In this document: positions 17,955 to 25,838 of the stretch, one piece after another
Position numbering within the stretch: the stretch's first letter is position 1
How the letters are laid out: each line of letters starts with the position of its first letter
DNA from: Dryocola sp051307055
GTDB taxonomy: Bacteria; Pseudomonadota; Gammaproteobacteria; Enterobacterales; Enterobacteriaceae
Assembly: GCF_051307055.1 (NCBI RefSeq)
Contig: NZ_CP149994.1
Coordinates: 434,001-498,000, forward strand
Length of the DNA stretch: 64,000 bases
Direction of reading: 5' to 3'
Translations under genes and position numbers: made by a program
Notes under the pieces: model-generated
Database searches by the model: none
Told to the model about the DNA's origin: nothing
What the model saw: the letters and a program-made list of their open reading frames with translations, nothing else

Positions 17955-18040
17955 AAGGGTGTCTGGCGCTTTGCTTATCCACCCTATATCCGGTTTTGCA
18001 GGGCGGGTAAGCAAAAGCGCCACCCGCCCGCCAGCACAAT
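17955..18040. repeat. REP-like inverted repeat pair between yhaJ and yhaH
   Basis: Two facing copies are present: TGGCGCTTTGCTTATCCACCC and, further on, GGGCGGGTAAGC followed by GCGCCACCCGCCC. They form an imperfect long hairpin between the convergent genes. This is the same REP family (core GGATAAGC...GCGCCATCC) found at several other places in this window. Confidence 0.7.
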
Positions 18041-18041
18041 T

Positions 18042-18425
18042 TTATTCGCTTACCAGCCGTGGTTCTGACAGCTTCGGATCGCGTCCGAATCGGTTCTCGC
18101 CCGGCGTACCGTTCTGGCAGTTAAACGCCAGAATGACCAGCCAGCCAACAATCGGGATCAGCAGCAGCAGCAGCCACCATGCGCTACGATCGGTGTCGTG
18201 CAGACGGCGAAACTGAACGGCCCAGTACGGCAGGAAAATAAACACGCCGTAAATCGTCGTCAGCGCGCCTTCATCTTCTGCGATCCGCAGCCCCAGCATC
18301 TTGTCCAGGATGCTCAAAACCCCGGACAACACCAGATTGACGAGGATGAACATCCAGTATTCTTTGCGACGCGCGCGTCCGCCAAAACCAATATAATTTC
18401 GTAATACCTTGAGATACCAATCCAT
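18042..18425 (-). CDS. yhaH: YhaH, DUF805 inner membrane protein
   Basis: This DUF805 protein of 127 residues has four hydrophobic segments and the family motifs RARRKEYWMF near the N-terminus and RRLHDTDRSAWW in the middle. The end CQNGTPGENRFG is typical. ATG 18425 (MDWYLKVL) is the family start, although the frame opens nine codons earlier. E. coli has two tandem paralogues here (yhaH, yhaI); only one is present. Confidence 0.9.
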   Translation of the reverse strand: MDWYLKVLRNYIGFGGRARRKEYWMFILVNLVLSGVLSILDKMLGLRIAEDEGALTTIYGVFIFLPYWAVQFRRLHDTDRSAWWLLLLLIPIVGWLVILAFNCQNGTPGENRFGRDPKLSEPRLVSE

Positions 18426-18525
18426 ATGCGGCCTGCCTTGGTTAAACTTCAATCACTTGATCTCTAAGCGATATTATAAGAATAGCCGTGAATGACAGAG
18501 ACGTACAACATCCGCATTCTGAATC

Positions 18526-19518
18526 TTAACCTCTGCTGAAGCGGACATCGCGGCCATGCGGCTCATCGAGATCCTGCGCAGGTCCGACCGAGACGATCCC
18601 GGTCGGGTTGATGGTTTTGTGGCTGCGATAATAGTGGTTACGGATATGCGGCAGGCTGACGGTTTCCGCAACGCCCGGCAGCTGGTAAATATCCCGCAGG
18701 AAGCCGTACAGATTCGGGTAATCGCTGATGCGGTGCTTATCACATTTAAAGTGCGTAACGTAAACCGGATCGAAGCGTACAAGCGTGGTCCACAGGCGGA
18801 TATCTGCCTCTGTCAGACGATCGCCGGTCAGGTAGCGATGTTTATCAAGGATCTGCTCCAGTCGCGCCAGCGACTCAAACACTTTTCCCACGGCTTCATC
18901 GTAGGCTTCTTGCGAGGTGGCAAACCCGGTTTTATAGACGCCGTTGTTTACCGTGTCATAAATCCAGCCGTTGAGCTCATCAATCCGAGCGCGCAGCTCT
19001 GGCGGATAATAATCCCCGGCACGCGCTCCGTGCGCGTCGAAAGCGGTATTGAGCATGCGGATGATTTCCGCGGATTCATTGCTGACGATGGTCTGCGTTT
19101 TCTTATCCCACAGCACGGGAACGGTAACGCGCCCTGTATAGTCAGCATCGGCCTGCAGGTAAAGCTGATAGAGGTACTCGTGCTGATAAAGCCCGTCGCC
19201 GGTGGCGCCCGGAAAATCATCGTCAAACGTCCAGCCATCCTGCAGCATCAGCGGGTGGACGACAGAAACGGAGATGAAAGATTCCAGTCCCTTCAGGGCG
19301 CGCACGATCAGGGTGCGGTGCGCCCACGGGCAGGCGAGAGAAACATAGAGATGGTAACGATCCTTCTCGGCGGCAAAACCGCCTTTGCCCGTCGGACCCG
19401 GCTCGCCATCGGCGGTCAGCCAGCTGCGGAATGCGGATTCAGAACGCTTAAAGCGCCCGCCGGTGGATTTGGTGTCATACCAGGTATCGTGCCAGACGCC
19501 GTCGATTAGCTGACCCAT
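18526..19518 (-). CDS. yqjG: Glutathionyl-hydroquinone reductase YqjG
   Basis: YqjG is a xi-class glutathione transferase that reduces glutathionyl-hydroquinones. The 330 residues contain the nucleophilic Cys63 in SLACPWAHRT and an N-terminal thioredoxin fold followed by an all-helical GST C domain (about 170-300). It lies downstream of yqjF but is separated from it by an intrinsic terminator. Confidence 0.95.
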   Translation of the reverse strand: MGQLIDGVWHDTWYDTKSTGGRFKRSESAFRSWLTADGEPGPTGKGGFAAEKDRYHLYVSLACPWAHRTLIVRALKGLESFISVSVVHPLMLQDGWTFDDDFPGATGDGLYQHEYLYQLYLQADADYTGRVTVPVLWDKKTQTIVSNESAEIIRMLNTAFDAHGARAGDYYPPELRARIDELNGWIYDTVNNGVYKTGFATSQEAYDEAVGKVFESLARLEQILDKHRYLTGDRLTEADIRLWTTLVRFDPVYVTHFKCDKHRISDYPNLYGFLRDIYQLPGVAETVSLPHIRNHYYRSHKTINPTGIVSVGPAQDLDEPHGRDVRFSRG

Positions 19519-19538
19519 GTTGCTCTCCTTTATGGCAT

Positions 19539-19565
19539 AAAAAAGCGAAGGGATTAACCTTCGCC
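19539..19565 (-). terminator. Terminator of yqjF
   Basis: Read on the minus strand, GCGAAGG-TTAATC-CCTTCGC is followed by TTTTTT. It falls between yqjF and yqjG. Confidence 0.88.
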
Positions 19566-19589
19566 TGATTGCTATTCAGTATAGAACTC

Positions 19590-19982
19590 TTACCACTTTT
19601 TATTCAGCACGCGGTCGATGCTGTAAGCGCCAGGCCCGAAGATAGCCAGCAGCAGGTAGCCGCCCGCGATGGTGAAGTTCTTCATAAACATGACGGAGTT
19701 CGGACCCTGCGCAAAGTCACTGTGGAACAGGAAGGCGGTCAGCAGAGTAAACACTGCGGTAATGATGGCGGTAGTGCGGGTCAGAAAACCGAACAGAATC
19801 GCCAGGCCGCCGCCGAACTCCAGCAAAATGGTCAGCGGCAGCAGGAATCCCGGCACGCCCATGGCTTCCATGTATTGTTGCGTGCCGGCGTAGCCCGTAA
19901 TTTTGCCCCAGCCGGCCACAATAAACAGAACGGGCATCAGGATACGTGCCAACAGTACGCCAGCATCATCTAATTTTTTCAT
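19590..19982 (-). CDS. yqjF: YqjF, DoxX-family membrane protein
   Basis: The 130-residue DoxX-type protein has four membrane segments and conserved AGWGKITGY and LEFGGGLAILFGF motifs. ATG 19982 (MKKLDDAG) matches E. coli YqjF. It has been linked to responses to aromatic compounds in E. coli reporter studies; the sequence itself gives no biochemical role. It sits next to the quinone-related enzyme gene yqjG. Confidence 0.92.
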   Translation of the reverse strand: MKKLDDAGVLLARILMPVLFIVAGWGKITGYAGTQQYMEAMGVPGFLLPLTILLEFGGGLAILFGFLTRTTAIITAVFTLLTAFLFHSDFAQGPNSVMFMKNFTIAGGYLLLAIFGPGAYSIDRVLNKKW

Positions 19983-20162
19983 TTTACTCTCCAACGATTT
20001 TTAGTTGGGCGTTACCGGCCCACAGTTTTATGTCGTAGCGTTTTCCGGTAGTTACCGGTATCTGCTGTTGTTGGAGAGGATAATAGACGCGGCGATAAGA
20101 GATTGTTAGCCAGAAAAGCTGTCATTGTCTTTCAAATATATTGAGTAATGATAGCGAAGGCG

Positions 20163-20188
20163 AAAAAATGCCGCCCGGAGGCGGCATA
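20163..20188 (-). terminator. Terminator of the yqjCDEK operon
   Basis: On the minus strand the stem ATGCCGCC / GGCGGCAT encloses a TCCG loop and is followed by TTTTTT. It lies just after the yqjK stop codon. Confidence 0.9.
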
Positions 20189-20192
20189 GTCG

Positions 20193-20483
20193 TTAGTGCG
20201 TTTGCTGCGCAACCGTCGCGCGTATCAGCCGCCAGGCGCTCCAGACCCCAAATCCACGTCTGCCCCAGCGCATGAAGAAGCTGGGGTGGCGAACGGTCCA
20301 GATAGCCATAATGCTGCTGGCGATAAGCGCATAGCTGCGCAGGCTAATCAGCGTATGCCAGCCGCGATCGTAGGCGCCGGTCGCTTCCAGCCAGTCGCGC
20401 TTGCCTGCGCTCAGATCCAGCCTTTGCTGCTGGATTCGGCTCAGCAAAAGCGCTTTTCGCTTGTCGCGTTCGCGGTTGCTCAT
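20193..20483 (-). CDS. yqjK: YqjK, small basic YqjK-like family protein
   Basis: The 96 residues start with a highly charged helix (SNRERDKRKALLLSRIQQQR) and end in a short hydrophobic segment and WSAWRLIRATV. It corresponds to E. coli YqjK (99 residues), of unknown function. It overlaps the yqjE stop by four bases, and the cluster yqjC-D-E-K is transcribed together. Confidence 0.9.
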   Translation of the reverse strand: MSNRERDKRKALLLSRIQQQRLDLSAGKRDWLEATGAYDRGWHTLISLRSYALIASSIMAIWTVRHPSFFMRWGRRGFGVWSAWRLIRATVAQQTH

Positions 20484-20878
20484 GATTTGTCGTTCTCCAG
20501 CAGCTCACGGTCGTTTTCCAGCTCGCGGCGAGTATGGCGCAACAGCGTTGACTGCCGGGATTTGCGCAGCGTCCAGAGGCCGCCAATCAGCGCCAGAACC
20601 AGCAACACGACCGTGGTGGCAAGCATCGCGTTGAGACGATATTGCGGATCGACGGCCCAGATAACCAGCACCATCAGGCTCATAAGCCCGAAAGCGGCAA
20701 ACAGCATGGTTAACCCAAGCATAAGCAGCAGCTGGACGATATGCGCCTTCTCTTCTTCCAGCTCAACCACCGCGAGACGCACCCTGGTTTCCACCATGCC
20801 AACGAGGATGGTGACAAAGCGCTGGCCGACGCCTAGGACCCCTTTACCCGGCCCCTGGGTTTGACGGGAATCAGCCAT
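20480..20878 (-). CDS. yqjE: YqjE, phage holin superfamily III-like membrane protein
   Basis: The 132-residue protein has two adjacent hydrophobic segments (about 44-100) separated by a short charged turn, and a charged C-terminus. ATG 20878 (MADSRQTQGPGKG) matches E. coli; the longer frame to 20947 runs into yqjD and is not used. It starts two bases below the yqjD stop. Confidence 0.9.
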   Translation of the reverse strand: MADSRQTQGPGKGVLGVGQRFVTILVGMVETRVRLAVVELEEEKAHIVQLLLMLGLTMLFAAFGLMSLMVLVIWAVDPQYRLNAMLATTVVLLVLALIGGLWTLRKSRQSTLLRHTRRELENDRELLENDKS

Positions 20879-20880
20879 AA

Positions 20881-21186
20881 TCAGCGCCGCGTCAGCAGAA
20901 CGCCCAGCACGACGCCAATCGCCGCACCGATACCAACGCCGGTCCATGGGTTTTCACGCACGTAATCCTCCGCTTTAGCCGCTGCTTCACGCGTTTGTTT
21001 CGCAATCACATCGCTGGTCTCGCCCAGGCGATAACGGCTCTCTTTCAGCGCCTTTTCCGCCTTGCCGCGCAGTTTTTCCAGTTCGCTTTTCGATTTGTCC
21101 GTCGATGCGCTCAGCACCTCTTCAAGGGTATCTGCCAGGGATTTCAACTCAGCGCGTAAATGTTCTGATGTAGTATCTTTTGACAT
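20881..21186 (-). CDS. yqjD: YqjD, ribosome-associated inner membrane protein (DUF883)
   Basis: YqjD belongs to the ElaB/YgaM/YqjD family. In E. coli it anchors ribosomes to the inner membrane in stationary phase. The 101 residues have a long amphipathic helix (about 5-75) and a C-terminal glycine-rich membrane segment (GVGIGAAIGVVLGVLLTRR). The gene is followed by yqjE. Confidence 0.94.
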   Translation of the reverse strand: MSKDTTSEHLRAELKSLADTLEEVLSASTDKSKSELEKLRGKAEKALKESRYRLGETSDVIAKQTREAAAKAEDYVRENPWTGVGIGAAIGVVLGVLLTRR

Positions 21187-21224
21187 AGTTCTCTCTCCAG
21201 GTGTTTGAGGATAATCCTTAAGAT

Positions 21225-21593
21225 TTAATAATCACGCGCTTCTAACGTTTTCAGCTCGTGTTCTGCTGCAGATAACTTTTGTTCCCGCTTGCTAATTTTG
21301 CCCGGGTCGCCTTTCCGGCGCGCTTCCTGAAGATCCGCTTTACGTTCGGCGATCTCTTCTTTTTGTTTGTTGATTTTTTTCTGATGCTCAGCGCGCAAGC
21401 CGCTGTCGCTACAGTTAGCGCGCAGCTCCCGAAGCGCTTTGTTCAGCCCTTCGATACGGTGCTGATTTTGATGCTTTTCCGCATAGCCGATTTCACGCTG
21501 TATATCCGCCTCTTTCTCGCTGCACAGTGATGCAGCCTGCGTGGCAGAAGTGAGTGACAGCAAAACGATAGCCAGTACGGTACGGTAATTCAT
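21225..21593 (-). CDS. yqjC: YqjC, secreted DUF1090 protein
   Basis: This 122-residue protein has a signal peptide (about 1-19, ending TQAA) followed by a charged helical region rich in Glu, Lys and Arg. The conserved cysteines are in LCSEKE and ANCSDS. ATG 21593 is the family start; 50 extra upstream codons in frame are not coding. It starts the yqjC-D-E-K group. Confidence 0.92.
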   Translation of the reverse strand: MNYRTVLAIVLLSLTSATQAASLCSEKEADIQREIGYAEKHQNQHRIEGLNKALRELRANCSDSGLRAEHQKKINKQKEEIAERKADLQEARRKGDPGKISKREQKLSAAEHELKTLEARDY

Positions 21594-21764
21594 GATAGTG
21601 ACCTTCCATTGTGATCGGGTGTGCTGGCCGCGAAGCCCGGCACGCATAGTCCAGTAATGCTGATAAAGACGCTGATTTCTGACGGTTAATGCAGATTCAA
21701 GCATAGTCAGGAATTGGGTAAAAACCCAATCCCTGTTTAACAAATTAAGAATTCTGGAGAGGGG

Positions 21765-22142
21765 CTAGCCGATGCGATCGCCGTGGGTGCGCAGGCGCGA
21801 CAGCCATGTGCTGGCGCCGTTATCATCATCGTGCTGAGCAATAACATAGCCATGCGGCAGCGTTTTATAGAGCACCGCTTTGGCGGCTTCACTCTGCGCG
21901 CTGGAATCAAACTTAATTAATAGCGAGTCGTTCTCCGGCGTAATGCTGTTAAAACGGATGCCGTTAGCATCCAGGTGATGCCAGACAAAAAAACCATCGG
22001 GCATGCTGATGCCCTGCTGGCTGGCGCTGATTTGCAGGGTGGACTCCGTTCTTTGCATCCCGGACCACACAAGGCAGGCGCTTGCAGCAAGGCAGACGAA
22101 CAGCGCCGCCACCCGCAGGCGACGCGTAAATGCTATTTTCAT
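21765..22142 (-). CDS. mzrA: MzrA (YqjB), EnvZ/OmpR modulator
   Basis: MzrA is a small inner-membrane protein that links the Cpx and EnvZ/OmpR systems in E. coli. The 125-residue product has one membrane segment (about 9-27) and a periplasmic region with the conserved segments GISMPDGFFVWHHL and SITPENDSLL. The start at 22142 is ten bases below the yqjA stop, so it is co-transcribed with yqjA. The N-terminal half is divergent from E. coli, as is usual for this family. Confidence 0.85.
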   Translation of the reverse strand: MKIAFTRRLRVAALFVCLAASACLVWSGMQRTESTLQISASQQGISMPDGFFVWHHLDANGIRFNSITPENDSLLIKFDSSAQSEAAKAVLYKTLPHGYVIAQHDDDNGASTWLSRLRTHGDRIG

Positions 22143-22152
22143 TGTTATTCCT

Positions 22153-22815
22153 CTAGCCGCGGTTACCGTATTTTTTACGCCAAAGCACAATTAACGAACC
22201 GATCAGGCCAAACACCAGCAGCACGACGGGCAGCAGCATCAGGCAGGACATCAAGGCATCTTCATATTTCAGGAATACCGGCGTTTTGCCGAGTAAATAG
22301 CCCAGCGTGGTGAGGATCAAAACCCACAGCAGGCCGCTCATCCAGTTGAAAAACTGAAAGCGAGCATTATTCAGACCAGAAATACCGGCAATAGTTGGTA
22401 ACAGAGTGCGAACAAAAGCAATAAATCTGCCGATCAGCAGCGCGGACAGACCGTGCTTATGGAAAAGATTATGCGCGCGTTGATGATAGTGGGCCGGAAG
22501 ATGCGAAAGCCAGTTCTGCACGATGCGCGTGTTTCCGAGCCAGCGCCCCTGAATATAGCTGAGCCAGCAGCCCAGACTTGCCGCGGCGGTAAGTAAAATG
22601 ATGGTTTCCGGAAAACCCATCGCGCCTTTAGCAATCAGCACGCCCACTAATACTAAAAGGCTGTCGCCCGGCAGAAAAGCGGCTGGAAGCAATCCATTTT
22701 CCAGAAAGAGAATCATGAACAAGACAAAATAGAGCATGCCAATCATCCCTGGATTAGCTAGCGTTTCAAAATCCTGGCTCCACAGAGCGTTAAGCAGTTG
22801 CGTCAAAAGTTCCAT
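22153..22815 (-). CDS. yqjA: YqjA, DedA-family inner membrane protein
   Basis: DedA proteins support membrane homeostasis, and YqjA is a proton-dependent transporter needed for alkaline and envelope-stress tolerance in E. coli. The 220 residues carry the DedA signatures ENGLLPAAFLPGDSLL near residue 40 and GRFIAFVRTLLPTIAG near 130. It is upstream of mzrA in the same direction. Confidence 0.94.
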   Translation of the reverse strand: MELLTQLLNALWSQDFETLANPGMIGMLYFVLFMILFLENGLLPAAFLPGDSLLVLVGVLIAKGAMGFPETIILLTAAASLGCWLSYIQGRWLGNTRIVQNWLSHLPAHYHQRAHNLFHKHGLSALLIGRFIAFVRTLLPTIAGISGLNNARFQFFNWMSGLLWVLILTTLGYLLGKTPVFLKYEDALMSCLMLLPVVLLVFGLIGSLIVLWRKKYGNRG

Positions 22816-23150
22816 TCAGTGTTCCTGGCACATCGATTAAGGCCGCCGGTTTAAATAGGGTCGGAGAAGTTTAACGGCACCGTCAGGATTTTTATTAAGC
22901 CGTCCGCGCCTACAGCCTGATGAAAGCGTATCGCCACCGTTCCCTGTGAAGGCGATACAGGCCGGTGAAGGAGAAGCGGGCCCGCACCGGCGATGAAATT
23001 ACGTCTAATTGTAACAAAGCCATGCGCAATGCGTCACAGTATTTGTGCTTTGTTGAGCATTGATTTTGCTTACCGGGGGAGGGGCTGGCGAGGGTATTTA
23101 CAAACGCTGACACTATTGGCTGGTTTGCTTACCCTCGGGCGGGAAAATAA
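22816..23150. other. Gene-free region between exuR and yqjA
   Basis: These 335 bases hold the promoter side of yqjA and the region after the exuR stop codon. They contain inverted repeats (around 22920-22990) with GCGATAC and CCGGTGAAGG motifs. I found no open frame with coding character. Confidence 0.5.
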
Positions 23151-23927
23151 CTATTTTTGCGTGCTTGTCGCCGTATCGAGGTGAACCACGGGGTTTTCCG
23201 TAAACAGATAGCGGTCGGCATTGAATTCAAAATCATCGCTGGTAGCGTTAAACAGCATCTGCTTGGTGTTTTCAAGGTGCTGCCACATCGCGAGTTTTGC
23301 GGCATTCGGGTCTTTACGAATTAAGGCCTTAAGAATGTTATCGTGGTCGTCGCACCAGTTGTCCACCGTGCGCTTATCAATGTGTTCGTGGAGTTTTTTC
23401 CAGTAAGGGTTATGAATACGCTGGCTCCACATTTTCTCAACGATCGCCGCCAGCGCGCTGTTCTGCGTAGCAAGGGCTACCTGAATATGGAAATTGAGAT
23501 CCCACTCGGAATCACGGAAACTTTGCTCATTGCGCGCCATTTCCTGGATTTCCATCAGTTTTACGATGTCTTGCTTGGTGACCTGGATCGCGGCGAACTC
23601 AGCGATATTGCTCTCAATAAGCTGGCGTGCCTGCAGCAGTTCAAAAGGGCCAAAGCTTGCAAATTCAAAGCGTTCATCGGGAATAGCGGTGTGCTTTGCC
23701 TGGCTGGAAATAACATGAATGCCGGAACCTTTACGCACCTCCACATAGCCTTCCACTTCCAGCATGATGATCGCCTCGCGCACCACGGTGCGGCTGACGT
23801 TCTTCTCTTCAGCGATAAAGCGCTCTGCCGGGAGTTTTTCGCCTGGCTGGTATACGCCATTTTCAATGCGATATTTTAGTTCAGCGGCCAGCTGCTGATA
23901 AAGGCGACGAGGTTCCATGATTTCCAT
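23151..23927 (-). CDS. exuR: ExuR, GntR-family repressor of hexuronate genes
   Basis: ExuR represses exuT and uxaCA in the absence of galacturonate/glucuronate. The 258 residues contain a GntR winged helix (about 6-74) and a FadR-type FCD effector domain. The C-terminal SDDFEFNADRYLF is conserved with E. coli. GGAG precedes ATG 23927. It lies downstream of exuT with its own promoter region between. Confidence 0.95.
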   Translation of the reverse strand: MEIMEPRRLYQQLAAELKYRIENGVYQPGEKLPAERFIAEEKNVSRTVVREAIIMLEVEGYVEVRKGSGIHVISSQAKHTAIPDERFEFASFGPFELLQARQLIESNIAEFAAIQVTKQDIVKLMEIQEMARNEQSFRDSEWDLNFHIQVALATQNSALAAIVEKMWSQRIHNPYWKKLHEHIDKRTVDNWCDDHDNILKALIRKDPNAAKLAMWQHLENTKQMLFNATSDDFEFNADRYLFTENPVVHLDTATSTQK

Positions 23928-23963
23928 ACGTGGCTCCGTGAGGTACGGCGGGATACTTGATTT

Positions 23964-23973
23964 GTTATACCAC
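23964..23973. promoter_or_regulatory. Possible ExuR half-operator upstream of exuR
   Basis: GTTATACCAC upstream of exuR resembles half of the UxuR/ExuR palindrome (TTGGTATACCAA type). The match is by eye and partial. Autoregulation of exuR is inferred. Confidence 0.3.
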
Positions 23974-24015
23974 TTTTCTCACTTTCGCTCCACCGCGCAG
24001 AGAGGTCAGAAATAG

Positions 24016-24038
24016 AAAAGCCGCCGTTAAGGCGGCCT
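24016..24038 (-). terminator. Terminator of exuT
   Basis: On the minus strand GGCCGCC-TTAAC-GGCGGC is followed by TTTTC, placed about 20 bases after the exuT stop. Confidence 0.8.
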
Positions 24039-24055
24039 GATTAAGAACAGCAGGA

Positions 24056-25357
24056 TTAAGGCTGGGTGACAGCCGGACCGGGCCGGTGGGTATTGGTCAG
24101 CTCGTTAATCGGCTGGTTCTTCAGCACGGTCCAGATAACAACCGCGCCGAGCAGGTCAAACACGGCGAGGGCTGCGAACAGCGGGCTAAAGCCGAGGGTA
24201 TCCGCCAGCGCGCCCACAACCAGCGCAAACAGGGTGCTTGCCGTCCATGCGGCCATGCCGGTCAGGCCGTTGGCGGTGGCAACTTCGTTACGGCCGAATA
24301 CGTCGGAAGAAAGCGTAATCAGCGCGCCGGAAAGCGCCTGGTGAGCGAAGCCGCCGACGCACAGCAGGGCTATCGCCGCGTAAGGGCTGGTGAACAGACC
24401 GATAGTCCCGGGCCCAATCATCAGCACCGCGCCCATGGTTACGACCATTTTGCGGGACACAATCAGGTTCACGCCAAACCAGCGCTGGAACAGCGGTGGA
24501 AGGTAGCCGCCAACAATACAGCCGAGGTCGGCGAACAGCATCGGCATCCAGGCGAACATCGCGATGTGTTTTAAGTCAAAGCCGTAGACTTTAAACATAA
24601 ACAGCGGGATCCAGGCGTTGAACGTGCCCCAGGCTGGTTCCGCCAGGAAACGCGGCAGGGCGATGCCCCAGAACTGGCGGTTCTGCACGATCTGCCAGGC
24701 GGACATTTTTTTGCTGTTGTTGACCTGGTGGTGGGCTTCCTGGCCGCCAATGATGTACTCGCGCTCACCTTCGGTTAATTTTTTCTGATCGCGGGGATGC
24801 TTGTAGAAGAACAGCCAGGCCATGGCCCAGGCGAAGCTCAGCACGCCGGAAATCACAAAGGCCATCTGCCAGCTGTGCATTAAAATAGCCCAGACCACTA
24901 ACGGCGGGGCGATCATCGCGCCAATAGATGAACCGACGTTAAAGTAGCCCACCGCAATAGAGCGCTCTTTCGCGGGGAACCATTCGCTGCTCGCCTTAAG
25001 GCCGGCAGGGATCATGGCTGCTTCCGCGGCGCCTACCGCGCCACGCGCCACGGCCAGGCCGCCCCAGCTTCCCGCAAGCGCCGTAGCGCCGCAAAAAATA
25101 GCCCAGGCGATGGCAAAGAAGGCGTAACCGATTTTTGTGCCCAGCACATCAAGCACATAGCCCGCAACGGGCTGCATAATGGTATAGCAGGCAGAATAGG
25201 CTGCAATGATATAGGAATATTGCTGCGTGGAGATGTGCAGCTCCTGCATCAGCGTAGGCGCGGCGGCTGCCACGGTATTACGAGTAAGATAGCCCAGCAC
25301 GGTGCCCGTTGTTACGAGCGCAATCATGTACCAGCGCAAGCCTTTAATCTTTCGCAT
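24056..25357 (-). CDS. exuT: ExuT, hexuronate/H+ symporter (MFS)
   Basis: ExuT imports galacturonate and glucuronate. The 433-residue protein has about twelve membrane segments. It belongs to the anion:cation symporter branch of the MFS, with the motif VLDVLGTKIGYAFF after helix 2 and RGAVGAAEAAMIPAG in helix 4. ATG 25357 (MRKIKGLRWYMIAL) is the accepted short start; the frame extends to 25390. It is divergent from uxaCA. Confidence 0.95.
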   Translation of the reverse strand: MRKIKGLRWYMIALVTTGTVLGYLTRNTVAAAAPTLMQELHISTQQYSYIIAAYSACYTIMQPVAGYVLDVLGTKIGYAFFAIAWAIFCGATALAGSWGGLAVARGAVGAAEAAMIPAGLKASSEWFPAKERSIAVGYFNVGSSIGAMIAPPLVVWAILMHSWQMAFVISGVLSFAWAMAWLFFYKHPRDQKKLTEGEREYIIGGQEAHHQVNNSKKMSAWQIVQNRQFWGIALPRFLAEPAWGTFNAWIPLFMFKVYGFDLKHIAMFAWMPMLFADLGCIVGGYLPPLFQRWFGVNLIVSRKMVVTMGAVLMIGPGTIGLFTSPYAAIALLCVGGFAHQALSGALITLSSDVFGRNEVATANGLTGMAAWTASTLFALVVGALADTLGFSPLFAALAVFDLLGAVVIWTVLKNQPINELTNTHRPGPAVTQP

Positions 25358-25838
25358 TTCGAACCTCATCCCGTCATATAACAGCGGCATAAACGCGGCT
25401 GTAATTCAGGCTGTGCCTGAGTATTGTTCTGTTGAGGGGCTCATGCCGGGGTGTTATCCGGTAAGACCCGTATCTTGCCATCTGAAAAATTGCCTTCGGC
25501 AAATCCGGTGTCCGTACCGTCGTGCGCTATTTGTCATGTCAGCGTCTGCATCTGTCCGTAGTCCGTGATATTGCGACGGCTGCAAGATAACTTGTCATAC
25601 AGCTTTAAAAGTTGAGTGACATCACAAAAGCGTTTAACAGCGCTATTCAGGGCGCTGGCGGCTCTCAGGCCAGAAGTGGTGCGGGTTTATGGCGTCTTTT
25701 AAACGAAGTATTAACAATAAATGTGTGGTTTTTGTGATGAATACCTCAAAAATCCACTCGGTCCGGGCAAATTGGTGTGATAACTTTGTTTGCATTATGC
25801 GCAAGCATCAGAACTGCTCTGACTGAGGAATGCCAACA
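25358..25838. promoter_or_regulatory. exuT-uxaC divergent control region
   Basis: The 481-base gap between divergent exuT and uxaC has no gene. It holds a candidate ExuR/UxuR site, AAATTGGTGTGATAACTTT at 25769-25787, whose left half fits the AAATTGGTATACCAATTT palindrome. It also holds CRP-like stretches, such as TGTGTGGTTTTTGTGATG at about 25722. ExuR and CRP control is established in E. coli; the sites here are by-eye matches. Confidence 0.5.

Noticed and set aside
18556..19509. A 317-codon frame on the plus strand opposite yqjG.
   Set aside because: It is a shadow of yqjG, which has the conserved catalytic cysteine and matching length.
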